64,000 bases of DNA from Cellulosimicrobium protaetiae (lineage in GTDB: Bacteria > Actinomycetota > Actinomycetes > Actinomycetales > Cellulomonadaceae): positions 930,001 to 994,000 of the forward strand of contig NZ_CP052757.1 in the NCBI RefSeq assembly GCF_009708005.2. Reading direction: 5' to 3'. The notes beneath the pieces are model-generated. The model had not been told where the DNA came from and did no database searches. It was given only the letters and a program-made list of their open reading frames with translations. Of this stretch, positions 55,438-63,647 are shown piece after piece. Position numbers and translations under genes: made by a program. Each line of letters opens with the position of its first letter. The first letter of the stretch is position 1.

Positions 55438-57588
55438 ATGAACCCGCAGACCTCCCGGCTGCCCGGCGCGCTGACGCGCGCGGCGGCCTCGGCGCTCGCC
55501 GTCTCCCTCGTGGGGACGGTGCTCGTCGCCGCGACCGCGACGCCGACGGCCGCCGCCGACGAGTCCCTCCTCTCGACGTCCGGCACGACCTGGCGCTACC
55601 TCGACGACAACACGAACCCCGCGGCCGGCTCCGCGGACCAGCAGGTGTGGACGACCACGGCGTTCGACGACTCCGCCTGGAAGTCCGCGACCGGCGCGTT
55701 CGGCGCCAAGCGCGGCGCCGCGACGGGGATCGGCGCCGCGTTCCCGATCACCACGCTCCTCACCCAGTACATCGAGGGCACGACGACGGACGTCCCCACG
55801 TTCTTCTTCCGCACCGACGTGGAGCTCACCGCGGCGGACCTCGACGGCGTCCCCGCGTTCGAGGGCGAGATCGTCTACGACGACGCCGCGATCGTCTACG
55901 TGAACGGCGAGGAGGTCGTGCGCCTCGGCGACGACGGCCGCGAGATCACCGAGAACCTCCAGTACCACGGCAACGGCCGCACCGACCCGGTGACGGGCAC
56001 GTTCGTCGTCCCGTCCGACGCGTTCGTGCCGGGCGAGAACACGATCTCCGTCGCGCTCTACCAGGACGCGCCCACGAGCTCGGACATCTACCTCGACGTC
56101 CGCTCGCTCGTCCCGACCCACGGCGAGGTGCGCGACGTCGCCCTCAACGTCGGCGCGGACGAGACGCAGGCGAACGTCGCGTGGTTCTCGACCCTGCCCG
56201 GCGCGGGCGAGGTCCGGTGGGCCCGTGCCGACGAGGCGGGCGGCGAGGTCGACTGGCAGGCCGCCGCGACGTCGTCGTCCCGGAACGGCACCGCTGCGGA
56301 CGGCGCGACGTACCACCACGCGACCATCGCCGGTCTCGAGGAGGACACCGCGTACGTGTACCGCGTGGGCAGCGCGACGACCGGCTGGTCCGAGCCGACG
56401 ACGTTCACCACGGGCACGTTCGGCGACGAGTTCAGCGCGCTGTTCATCGGCGACGCGCAGATCGGCGCGAGCGGCAACGCCGCGAACGACGCCACCCGCT
56501 GGGCCGAGAACCTCGACAGCATGACCGCGCGGCACCCCGACACGGCGTTCCTCATCTCCGCCGGGGACCAGGTGGAGCACGCGGGCAGCACCCAGCAGTA
56601 CACCGGCTTCCTCGCGCCGCGCCAGATGCGCGAGCTGCGCTTCGCCGTCCAGGACGGCAACCACGACACCGCGTCCGCGCTCTACGACCAGCACTACGCG
56701 ATGCCGAACCTCTCGGCCGAGCAGCGCCGCGACTACTGGTACGCGTACAACAACGTGCTCGTCGTCGCGATCGACTCGAACGACTCGTCGACCGAGCAGA
56801 TCGCCGGGCACGAGGCGTTCCTGCGCGACGTGGTCGGCACGCACGGCGACGCGTACGACTGGGTCGTCGTGACGTTCCACCACTCGCTCTACAGCCAGGC
56901 GTTCCACTCGCGCGACACCGACGTGGTGCGGATGCGCGACGCGCTGTCGCCCGTCTTCAGCGACCTCGGCGTCGACCTCGTGCTCGCGGGCCACGACCAC
57001 ATCTACACGCGCTCGTACCTCATGGAGGGCACGACGCCCGTCGTCCCCGCCGAGGCGCCCGCCGAGGGTGACGTCCTGACCCCCGACGAGGACCAGGTCC
57101 TCTACCTCACGGGCAACTCGTCGTCGGGCTCGAAGTTCTACGACTTCGACGGCGCGAAGCCGTGGACGGCCCGCTGGGAGCAGTCGCGCGAGGCGAGCTA
57201 CTCCGACCTCGACGTCACGCCGACGTCGCTCACGGTCACGACCTACGCGACCGGGTCGCAGCGCGTCGTCGACCAGGTGACGCTCCAGCGGGCGGACGCC
57301 TCGGGCCCGGCGCTCGACGTCGAGACCAGCGCGCGCTGCCTCGCCGGCACCGCGTACGTCGCGGTCCGCGCGACGAACACGGGCGACGTCCCGGCGGACG
57401 TCACGCTGACGACGCCGTTCGGCGCGCGGACGGTCGCCGCGGTCGCGCCGGGCAAGGCCGCGTACCAGTCGTTCTCGGCGCGGTCGGCGGCTGCCGAGGC
57501 GGGGTCCGTCACGGTGACGGGAACCCTGCCCGACGGCGGCGCCTCGTCCGCGCAGGACGTCGCCTACCCGGCGGTCGCCTGCGGCTGA
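55438..57588 (+). CDS. Secreted purple acid phosphatase-like metallophosphoesterase
   Basis: A 716-residue exported phosphohydrolase. After a signal peptide (cut near TAAADE) there is an N-terminal beta-sandwich (residues ~45-225), a fibronectin-like domain (~230-330) and the metallophosphatase core: GDAQIGASG near 337, AGDQVEHAG, QDGNHDTAS near 407, VTFHHSLYSQ near 480, and AGHDHIYTRS near 518, the full set of metal ligands. The last ~90 residues (SARCLAGTAYVAVRATNTG through AAYQSFSARS) match the C-terminus of the GH43 enzyme. It would release phosphate from external organic phosphates; ester specificity is unknown. GAAGGA precedes the ATG. Confidence 0.92.
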   Translation: MNPQTSRLPGALTRAAASALAVSLVGTVLVAATATPTAAADESLLSTSGTTWRYLDDNTNPAAGSADQQVWTTTAFDDSAWKSATGAFGAKRGAATGIGAAFPITTLLTQYIEGTTTDVPTFFFRTDVELTAADLDGVPAFEGEIVYDDAAIVYVNGEEVVRLGDDGREITENLQYHGNGRTDPVTGTFVVPSDAFVPGENTISVALYQDAPTSSDIYLDVRSLVPTHGEVRDVALNVGADETQANVAWFSTLPGAGEVRWARADEAGGEVDWQAAATSSSRNGTAADGATYHHATIAGLEEDTAYVYRVGSATTGWSEPTTFTTGTFGDEFSALFIGDAQIGASGNAANDATRWAENLDSMTARHPDTAFLISAGDQVEHAGSTQQYTGFLAPRQMRELRFAVQDGNHDTASALYDQHYAMPNLSAEQRRDYWYAYNNVLVVAIDSNDSSTEQIAGHEAFLRDVVGTHGDAYDWVVVTFHHSLYSQAFHSRDTDVVRMRDALSPVFSDLGVDLVLAGHDHIYTRSYLMEGTTPVVPAEAPAEGDVLTPDEDQVLYLTGNSSSGSKFYDFDGAKPWTARWEQSREASYSDLDVTPTSLTVTTYATGSQRVVDQVTLQRADASGPALDVETSARCLAGTAYVAVRATNTGDVPADVTLTTPFGARTVAAVAPGKAAYQSFSARSAAAEAGSVTVTGTLPDGGASSAQDVAYPAVACG

Positions 57589-57595
57589 GCCACCC

Positions 57596-57657
57596 CGCCG
57601 AACCCGGGGTCGTTCCCCAGCGCGAGCGTGCGCTGGGGAACGACCCCGGGTTCGGCG
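57596..57657. terminator. Perfect 28-bp stem, bidirectional terminator
   Basis: Arms 57596-57623 and 57630-57657 are exact complements around a 6-base loop. It lies 8 bases after the phosphatase stop and 19 before the end of the converging ADP-ribosylglycohydrolase gene, so it can end both transcripts. The stem is unusually long and contains CCCCAGCG, as does the 36607 hairpin. Confidence 0.85.
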
Positions 57658-57675
57658 CGCCAGGACGCCCGAGTC

Positions 57676-59049
57676 TCAGGGCGCGTCGGCGAGCGGTTCG
57701 ACGACGATCCCGCCGAACCGGGCGTCACGCGCCCGGTGCTCGACGCCACCGATCCAGACGCGCCCACCCCGTACCGCGCCGGTCGCGGGCGACCCGTCGA
57801 GGTAGTGCGCCTGGTACCCGCCGCCGAGGTCCACGTTGCTCAGGGACACCGGCCGGCCTGCCTCGTCGGTGACGGCGGCGGAGCACCAGGCGCACACGTG
57901 CCGGGGGTAGCGGGGGTTCTCGCGCTGCCGGGTGCCGCACACGGGGCACCACTGCGCGGGGGCGGTGCCGCCGTCGGGCAGGGCGAGGCCCCCGGCGCGG
58001 GCGAGGCCGCCCTGCGCGGTGCGGCGGGCGAGGGCCGTGAGCACGCGGACCCCGATGCCGGGCCAGCCGTGCACGGCGGACGCCCATTCGTCGGGGACGG
58101 ACCGCGCGCCGTAGCGGGCGCCGAGCAGCGAGCCCGCGATCGCGGCGACGGTGTCGGTGTCGCCGCCGAGACCGACCGCCTTCTGGAGCGCGGCCACGAC
58201 GTGGTTGCGGTGGGCGAAGCTCGGTCCCTCGGCGCCGGACGTCGTCGCGATCGCGTGCCACGCCGCCTGCAGCGCGGTGACGGTGAAGCCGTTCTGCCGC
58301 AGGTCGGCCGCCGGTCGGGGGAGCTCGGCGTCCGTGATCCACGCCGACCAGCGCGCCGCCGCGTCGGCGTCGAGCAGGTCCAGGCCCGCGCGCACGTCGA
58401 GCCGCTCCTCGGTCACCGCGACCCGCACCGCCTCCGACCACAGCACGCACGACTCCGCCGCGAGCGGGTCGGTGTGCGTGACCTCCGCGACGGCGCGCGC
58501 GGCCCGCGCGGTCTCGTCCCGGTCGGTGAGCGCGACGAGCCCGACGACGCCCGTGCGCATGAGCGCACCGTTCCCGGCCGTCCGCCCGGTCGCGGCGTGC
58601 AGGGCGCGCGCAGCGTCGCGCAGGCGCGTCGCGGCGGGTCCCCGGCGGGCGGCGGCGTCGCGCAGCACGGCGGCGGTCTGCGTCCCGACGTCGGTCGCCC
58701 CTCCGGTCCGCCAGGCCTCGAAGGCTGCGGCGACCTCGTCGAGCGGCGTCGCGCCGAACGCGTCGGGAACGGGGGAGAGCACGTCACGGGCCGCGGTGAC
58801 CCGGGCGACGCACACCGACATCTGGGTGTCGTCGCTCCACTCGCCCGGCGCGTACGGTCCGAGGCCACCGCCGCGCATGACCGCGACGGCGTCGCGCTGC
58901 CCGGGGCCCGGCGGCTGCGCGAACTCGTACGGCACGCCCAGCGCGTCGCCCGCCGCCTGGGCGAGCAGCACGCCCGACGCGCGGTCGAGGAGGGAGTGGT
59001 CGAGCGGGTCGAAGGTGCCGTGGGCGGGCGGGGGCGGCGTCGTCGTCAC
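57676..59049 (-). CDS. ADP-ribosylglycohydrolase with C-terminal zinc ribbon
   Basis: A 457-residue DraG/ARH-type enzyme that would remove ADP-ribose from a protein, nucleic acid or small molecule. The metal-binding motifs are present: AAGDALGVPYEF near residue 35, EWSDDTQMSVCV near 70 and GGDTDTVAAIAGSLLGARYG near 300. Unusually, the catalytic domain continues into a Cys4 zinc ribbon (WCPVCGTRQ and HVCAWCSAAV) and a short beta domain ending in GGIVVEPL. Zinc ribbons often bind nucleic acid or protein partners, so the substrate may be targeted through it. The GTG start lies 25 bases from the divergent UPF0303 gene, so both promoters must overlap. Confidence 0.88.
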   Translation of the reverse strand: MTTTPPPPAHGTFDPLDHSLLDRASGVLLAQAAGDALGVPYEFAQPPGPGQRDAVAVMRGGGLGPYAPGEWSDDTQMSVCVARVTAARDVLSPVPDAFGATPLDEVAAAFEAWRTGGATDVGTQTAAVLRDAAARRGPAATRLRDAARALHAATGRTAGNGALMRTGVVGLVALTDRDETARAARAVAEVTHTDPLAAESCVLWSEAVRVAVTEERLDVRAGLDLLDADAAARWSAWITDAELPRPAADLRQNGFTVTALQAAWHAIATTSGAEGPSFAHRNHVVAALQKAVGLGGDTDTVAAIAGSLLGARYGARSVPDEWASAVHGWPGIGVRVLTALARRTAQGGLARAGGLALPDGGTAPAQWCPVCGTRQRENPRYPRHVCAWCSAAVTDEAGRPVSLSNVDLGGGYQAHYLDGSPATGAVRGGRVWIGGVEHRARDARFGGIVVEPLADAP

Positions 59050-59074
59050 GGCGCGATCGTGCCACGATGACGGC

Positions 59075-59557
59075 ATGACGACGACGCCCGACGACCTCGC
59101 CGCACTCCTCGCCTCCGTCGAGTCGGACGAGCGCGACCTCGTGCTGAGCACGTTCACGCACGACGACGCGTGGCGCCTCGGGTGCCTCCTCGTCGAGCTC
59201 GCGGACGAGCGCGACCTGCCCGTGACGATCGACGTCCGCAAGGGTCCGCAGCAGGTGTTCCACGCCGCGCGCGAGGGCACGACGCCGGACAACGACTCCT
59301 GGGTCCAGCGCAAGGTGCGGGTCGTCGAGCGGTTCGGGGCGTCGTCGTACCTCGTGGGGCTGCGGGCCCGCGCGAAGGGGACGACGTTCGCCGACCAGCA
59401 CCAGCTCCCGCTGCAGGAGTACGCCGCCCACGGCGGCGCCTTCCCCGTGCGGGTCGAGGGCGTGGGGATCGTCGGCGTCGTGACCGTGTCGGGTCTCGCC
59501 CAGGGCGACGACCACGCGCTCGTCACCGAGGCGCTGCGGTCGTTCCTCGGGCGGTAG
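59075..59557 (+). CDS. UPF0303 / GlcG-HbpS-like protein
   Basis: A 160-residue single-domain protein of the UPF0303 family, related by fold to the haem-binding HbpS and GlcG proteins. Characteristic pieces are WRLGCLLVELADERDLPVTI, VFHAAREGTTPDNDSWVQRK and HGGAFPVRVEGVGIVGVVTV. No signal peptide, so it is cytoplasmic. The family's role is not settled; haem or small-molecule binding is a reasonable guess. It ends 6 bases from the converging OmpA gene. Start ATG 59075 has no good ribosome site. Confidence 0.85.
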   Translation: MTTTPDDLAALLASVESDERDLVLSTFTHDDAWRLGCLLVELADERDLPVTIDVRKGPQQVFHAAREGTTPDNDSWVQRKVRVVERFGASSYLVGLRARAKGTTFADQHQLPLQEYAAHGGAFPVRVEGVGIVGVVTVSGLAQGDDHALVTEALRSFLGR

Positions 59558-59563
59558 CGCCGG

Positions 59564-60709
59564 TCACTCCCAGACGAGCGGGACGTCCTCGAACGTCGGC
59601 CACGTGGGCACGACGTTCACGTAGAGCGACCGCAGCGACTCGTCGACCGGGCGCGGCAGGTACACCTCGTACCGGACGGGGCGGTCGACGACGGTGCGCG
59701 CGAAGAGCGGGTCCGTCTCGAGCTCGCGTGCGCCGCTCCCGCGCACCGGCGTGTAGGAGACGAGCGCGTACGGGTCGACGGCGGACGGCCGCAGCGAGCC
59801 CTGGCCCGTGAGGTCGTACACGGTGATCCGGTCCGCCTCGCCGTCGACCGGCCCCAGCGGGGTGAGCTGGACGCGCAGCCGCATGACGGAGCCGCGGACG
59901 ACGATCGGTTCGACGGCGACCCGCACCTCCTCCACGCGCCCCTCGTCGTTCGGCACGACGACGGTGGTCTCCACGACCGTCTCCGCGTCCTCGACCAGGT
60001 CGGCGCGGGGGCCGTCGCCCGGCTCGTAGAGCGCGGTCACCGGCTCGAGCTCGTGCTCCTCGATCTCGATGCCGGACTCCCCGGGCGTGGTCCCGGAGTA
60101 GCGGAGCTCGACGCGGCGGTTCTGCGCGCGGTCGTCGGCGACGTCGTCGCCCGCCTCGTCGACCTTGAGCTGCGACTCCCCGAGCCCCTGGACGTCGAAG
60201 GTGACGTCGGGCCGGGCGACGCCGGCCGCGTCGGCCACGGCCTGCGCGCGGCGCTGCGAGAGGTCCAGGTTGTCCGCGTCCTCGCCCACGGAGTCCGTGT
60301 GCCCGAGGACGCTCGCGGTCACGCCGTCGGGCAGCTCGGCCGCGATCTCCTGGACCCGGGCGACGGCCGCGTCGGACAGCTCCGCGGAGTCGACGTCGAA
60401 CAGCACGTCCGTCTCCAGGGTGACGACGACCTCGTCCTCCACGACCTCGACGTACTCGAACGACGTGACCGCGCCGTCGAGCTCGAACGTCGTCGCCGTC
60501 CCGGGGTCGAGACGCTTCGTCGCCCGGTCGAGGTCCTCGCGGCTGGGCGGCCCGCCGAGGTCGTCGAGGGTCAGCGGGTCGACGCCGGGGACGAAGCCCT
60601 CGGTGCCGTCGTCCGTGGCGGCGGTCGCGGGGGCCGCCACGGGGGCACCGACGACGAGCGCGGCGACGAGAACCGCCGACGTCGCGAGCCCCGCCCTGCG
60701 CCGCCTCAC
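59564..60709 (-). CDS. OmpA-domain secreted protein with lipoprotein-like C-terminus
   Basis: A 381-residue exported protein. After a signal peptide (LATSAVLVAALVVG) comes an OmpA/MotB peptidoglycan-binding domain at residues ~95-205 (LFDVDSAELSDAAVARVQEI, GHTDSVGEDADNLDLSQRRA, QNRRVELRYSG). The last ~150 residues are a paralogue of the lipoprotein encoded just upstream; both end in WPTFEDVPxxWE. Actinobacteria have no classical outer-membrane OmpA, but this module can bind cell-wall peptidoglycan. The GTG start overlaps the stop of that lipoprotein gene (GTGA). No membrane anchor other than the signal peptide is seen. Confidence 0.87.
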   Translation of the reverse strand: MRRRRAGLATSAVLVAALVVGAPVAAPATAATDDGTEGFVPGVDPLTLDDLGGPPSREDLDRATKRLDPGTATTFELDGAVTSFEYVEVVEDEVVVTLETDVLFDVDSAELSDAAVARVQEIAAELPDGVTASVLGHTDSVGEDADNLDLSQRRAQAVADAAGVARPDVTFDVQGLGESQLKVDEAGDDVADDRAQNRRVELRYSGTTPGESGIEIEEHELEPVTALYEPGDGPRADLVEDAETVVETTVVVPNDEGRVEEVRVAVEPIVVRGSVMRLRVQLTPLGPVDGEADRITVYDLTGQGSLRPSAVDPYALVSYTPVRGSGARELETDPLFARTVVDRPVRYEVYLPRPVDESLRSLYVNVVPTWPTFEDVPLVWE

Positions 60710-61245
60710 TCCTCGCTCTCCCACGTCACCGGGACGTCCTCGAACGTCGGCCAGGAGTCGTGGAGCCGCACGTCGACCGCGGCCGGGTCGCCCTCGGGCC
60801 GCGGGAACCACGCCTGGTACAGCACGGGGCGCCCGTTCACGGAGGCGGCGTGGACGACGTCCGTCGCGAGGTCGGTGCCGGACCCGGACACGACCTCGTA
60901 CTGGGTGAGCGCGTCGACGTCGACGATCCGCGGGTTGTGGTCCTGGCCGAACATCTCGTAGACCGAGTGGGTCTCGGTCGGGTCGTCGCCGGCGAAGTGC
61001 GGCGTCATGAGGACCTTGAGCTCGACGGTCGAGCCGTCGGCGGTGAGCGAGACCAGCCCGAGCGTCACCTCGTCGTCGGGGGAGCCGGGGACGGGGAGCC
61101 GCGCCTCGAGGGCGGGCTTGTACTCCTGGGCGCCGACCGCGACGGGCGTCGGGCCCTCGTCGGCGTCGCCGCTGCACGCACCGAGGACGAGGGCGAGAGC
61201 GACCAGGCCGACGGCCGGGGCCGCGCGACGCGGGCGGGACGGCAT
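60706..61245 (-). CDS. Lipoprotein paired with OmpA-domain protein
   Basis: A 179-residue lipoprotein with a canonical signal (RRAAPAVGLVALALVLGACSG, Cys near residue 24) and a ~140-residue beta domain (VTLGLVSLTADGSTVELKVL to DSWPTFEDVPVTWE). The whole mature part is homologous to the C-terminal third of the downstream OmpA-domain protein. The start is taken as ATG 61245, which gives a normal lipoprotein leader; ATG 61293 would add 16 residues. GTGA overlap makes the two a unit, suggesting that one anchors in the membrane and the other contacts peptidoglycan through the shared fold. Confidence 0.83.
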   Translation of the reverse strand: MPSRPRRAAPAVGLVALALVLGACSGDADEGPTPVAVGAQEYKPALEARLPVPGSPDDEVTLGLVSLTADGSTVELKVLMTPHFAGDDPTETHSVYEMFGQDHNPRIVDVDALTQYEVVSGSGTDLATDVVHAASVNGRPVLYQAWFPRPEGDPAAVDVRLHDSWPTFEDVPVTWESEE

Positions 61246-61367
61246 GGCCCCGGGAGCGGGCACGGTCGAGCGCGGGGACGTGGGGCTCGGCATGGCCGGA
61301 AGAGTAGTTGACCGGGGCCCTGTGCGGGAACGGCCGCTCATGGGGAGAGGTGCCCACCGGGACGTCG

Positions 61368-61402
61368 GACGAGGCCGGCACCGCTGGGGTGCCGGCCTCG
61401 TC
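61368..61402. terminator. Perfect 15-bp hairpin
   Basis: GACGAGGCCGGCACC pairs exactly with GGTGCCGGCCTCGTC around a 5-base loop. It lies between the lipoprotein start and the hsp20 stop, on the hsp20 side of the gap, so it probably ends hsp20 transcripts, acting behind the nearer hairpin. Confidence 0.65.
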
Positions 61403-61445
61403 CTCGGGCCCGGTCGCGCAGGGGCGGGCGCGACCGGGGGTCATG

Positions 61446-61474
61446 GCCGGTGCGACGCCGCGCGTCGCACCGGC
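61446..61474. terminator. Hairpin after hsp20
   Basis: A 12-base perfect stem, GCCGGTGCGACG with CGTCGCACCGGC and loop CCGCG, begins 4 bases after the hsp20 stop on the minus strand. It is the primary intrinsic terminator; the 61368 hairpin would be a backup. Confidence 0.75.
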
Positions 61475-61478
61475 GGCG

Positions 61479-62027
61479 TCAGGCCGCGCGCGTGACCTCG
61501 ATGCGCTGGGGAGCGCGGCCGGCGAACACGCCGGCGACGGTCACGGTGAGCACGCCCGCGTCGTACGACGCGCGGACGGCGTCGGCCTCCGCCGTCTTCG
61601 GCAGGGTGACGGTGCGGCGGAACTCGCCGAACCGCACCTCACGGATGCGCCGCCCGGCCGGGGCTGCCTCGGCGACGGCGGCGCCCGCCTCGGCCTGAGC
61701 CTCGGGCTGCGCGTCGGTCTGCTCGCCCTCGGCCTGCTCGCCGTCCGCGGCGTCGTCGGCCCCGGGGGACTCGACCGCGCGCTGGTCGCGTCGCTCGCCG
61801 CGGACGACGAGGCGACGGCCCTCGAGCTCGACGGTCACGTCGCGCTCCGGGTCGACGCCCGGCAGGTCGAAGCGGGCGACGAGGTCGTCGCCCTCGCGGT
61901 AGACGTCGGCGGCCGGCGCGTAGCCGGGCCGGGCGACGGGGGCACCCGAGGGCCGCGTCCAGAGCTGGCGCACGACGCGCTCGGTGGGCAGCGGGCGGAA
62001 CGGTGCCACGGTGTAGGTGCTGATCAT
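61479..62027 (-). CDS. hsp20: Hsp20-family small heat shock protein
   Basis: A 182-residue alpha-crystallin chaperone that holds unfolding proteins. The domain runs from PAADVYREGDDLVARFDLPG through VTVELEGRRLVVRGERRDQR, then the conserved end REVRFGEFRRTVTLPKTAEA and ASYDAGVLTVTVAGV. Between the two halves is an insertion of about 45 acidic/Ala/Gln residues (from VESPGADDAAD to AVAEAAPAGRR) where most family members have a short loop. The start ATG has GGAGG at 7 bases. An HspR-type operator lies 60 bases upstream, so it is likely de-repressed on heat shock. Confidence 0.93.
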   Translation of the reverse strand: MISTYTVAPFRPLPTERVVRQLWTRPSGAPVARPGYAPAADVYREGDDLVARFDLPGVDPERDVTVELEGRRLVVRGERRDQRAVESPGADDAADGEQAEGEQTDAQPEAQAEAGAAVAEAAPAGRRIREVRFGEFRRTVTLPKTAEADAVRASYDAGVLTVTVAGVFAGRAPQRIEVTRAA

Positions 62028-62086
62028 GGTGGTCCTCCAGGTCTGTCGTGCCACGGTCGGCCCGTGGCGTCCTGACCCGTCCAACC

Positions 62087-62105
62087 TTGAGCGCGCCTCG
62101 CTCAA
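62087..62105. promoter_or_regulatory. HAIR-like HspR operator for hsp20
   Basis: TTGAGC-N7-GCTCAA is close to the HspR-associated inverted repeat CTTGAGT-N7-ACTCAAG of Streptomyces, Mycobacterium and relatives, with the 7-base spacing exact. It lies 60-78 bases before the hsp20 start, and the minus-strand TTGAGC could also serve as a -35 box. HspR itself is not encoded in the window. Confidence 0.8.
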
Positions 62106-62142
62106 TCCCGCGTTCGCGCACGACGAACGTGCCCCCGGGACC

Positions 62143-63495
62143 TCAGCACAGCGCGTGGTGCTGCCACACGCCCCACTCGGTGTACGACGGCGTCTCGCCC
62201 CGGGTCCACCAGCGCGCCTGCCACAGGCTCCCGCCGTGCAGCACGCGGTCGCCACCGACGTAGACCGTCGTCGCGGACCATGCGGTGAGCGTCGGGTCGT
62301 CGCACTCCTCGGGGTGCTCGGGCTCGGGGTCCGGAGTGTCCGTCGGCTGCGGCTCGGCCGGGTCGGTGGGGTCCGGCGTCGGTTCCTCGGTGGGACCGGG
62401 CGTCGGCGTGCCGTCGGCGGGCACCACGGGGACGCCGGGGTTCACGAGGCCGTCGCCGCCGACGACCGTGTTGTCGTCCGTGACGGTGACCGGGCAGGTC
62501 ACGGGGTCGTGCACGGTGACCTCGATCGCGTACCGACCGCTGCCCGCCGCGCCGTTGAGGTCGGCGTGGTTGCCGCGGAACACCGTCCCGCAGCCCCACC
62601 CGGGCGACTGCTGGTGGGTCTGGAAGCCCGACTTCGTCGTCGCCGTCCCCACGTTGTCCTCGACGACGTAGTCGTTCCCCTTCACGTCGACCCACGAGTC
62701 GTCGTAGTTCGCGCCCGTGAGCCCGTCTCCGACGAACGTGTTGCCCGCGATCCGTCCGCCCGTCGTCCCCTCCTTGACGTCGACGTTCTCGCCGCGCACC
62801 CGCGGCCCGATGGTGTTGTCGAGGATCTGCACGTGGTCCGACCGGTCGGAGTAGTCGTTCGCCGAGCCGACGTACACGCCCTCGCCCATGCCGCGCCGGT
62901 TCTGGCCCGTGTCGTGGATCGTCGAGCCGCGCACGACCCCGTACGAGCTCGACGACCGGAAGTGGATGCCCTCCATGTCGAGGTCGTGCACGGTGACCCC
63001 GTCGATCGTCACGTGGTCGGACGAGTCGACCATGATGCCCTTCTGCGCGTGCTGGAGAGTGACGCCCAGAACGGTCCAGTGGTCGGCGTCGGTGAGGTGC
63101 AGGACGTTCCCACCCCCGCTCGACGTCCGCAGCACGGCCGCGGCGCTCCCGCGCAGCATGACCGGGGCGCTCGCGGTCCCCGCCCGGCCCGTGACCTTGA
63201 AGTTGCCGACGTACGTCCCGTCCGCGAGCTCGATCGTCTGCCCCGGCGTGGCGGACGTCAGGGCCGCGCGCAGCTCGTTCGCCGTCTCCACGTGCACGAC
63301 GACGTCACTCCCCGCGTCGTTCGCCGCGGCGCTCGCGGGCGCTCCGGCGAGCACGGCGCAGACCCCGACGAGGGCTCCGACGAACACCGCGCGGGGATGG
63401 TGCGACCGCGGTGCGGCCGCGCGCGGTGCCGAGGGCGGGGCCGGAGCGGGGATCGATCGGGTGGCGACCTCGTCGTCGCGTGCGGTGCGGGCCAT
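62143..63495 (-). CDS. Secreted right-handed beta-helix protein with CBM5/12-like module
   Basis: A 450-residue exported protein. An Arg/Pro-rich start precedes a hydrophobic signal (AVFVGALVGVCAVLAGAPASA). Residues ~80-350 are a parallel beta-helix, seen as repeated short turns (NVLHLTDADHWTVLGVTL, GIMVDSSDHVTIDGVTVHDL, GIHFRSSSSYGVVRGSTI), a fold of pectate lyases and other polysaccharide-acting proteins. A Pro/Thr/Glu linker follows and the last ~45 residues (LTAWSATTVYVGGDRVLHGG to TPSYTEWGVWQHH) form a chitin-binding-like CBM5/12 module. No lyase active-site set can be confirmed by eye, so the activity is unassigned. Confidence 0.87.
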   Translation of the reverse strand: MARTARDDEVATRSIPAPAPPSAPRAAAPRSHHPRAVFVGALVGVCAVLAGAPASAAANDAGSDVVVHVETANELRAALTSATPGQTIELADGTYVGNFKVTGRAGTASAPVMLRGSAAAVLRTSSGGGNVLHLTDADHWTVLGVTLQHAQKGIMVDSSDHVTIDGVTVHDLDMEGIHFRSSSSYGVVRGSTIHDTGQNRRGMGEGVYVGSANDYSDRSDHVQILDNTIGPRVRGENVDVKEGTTGGRIAGNTFVGDGLTGANYDDSWVDVKGNDYVVEDNVGTATTKSGFQTHQQSPGWGCGTVFRGNHADLNGAAGSGRYAIEVTVHDPVTCPVTVTDDNTVVGGDGLVNPGVPVVPADGTPTPGPTEEPTPDPTDPAEPQPTDTPDPEPEHPEECDDPTLTAWSATTVYVGGDRVLHGGSLWQARWWTRGETPSYTEWGVWQHHALC

Positions 63496-63647
63496 GGGGC
63501 GACGGTCCCGCCGCGGCCTCCGCCCGGTCAACGGCCGGCGGCAGATCGTGTGGTTCTCCCGCACCGGCGTACGGGGAATCACTATCCTGGCCGCGGTCGC
63601 GGACAGGGTGACGCGACGTGGGCAGGCGGGCGGGACGGACGGTACGC

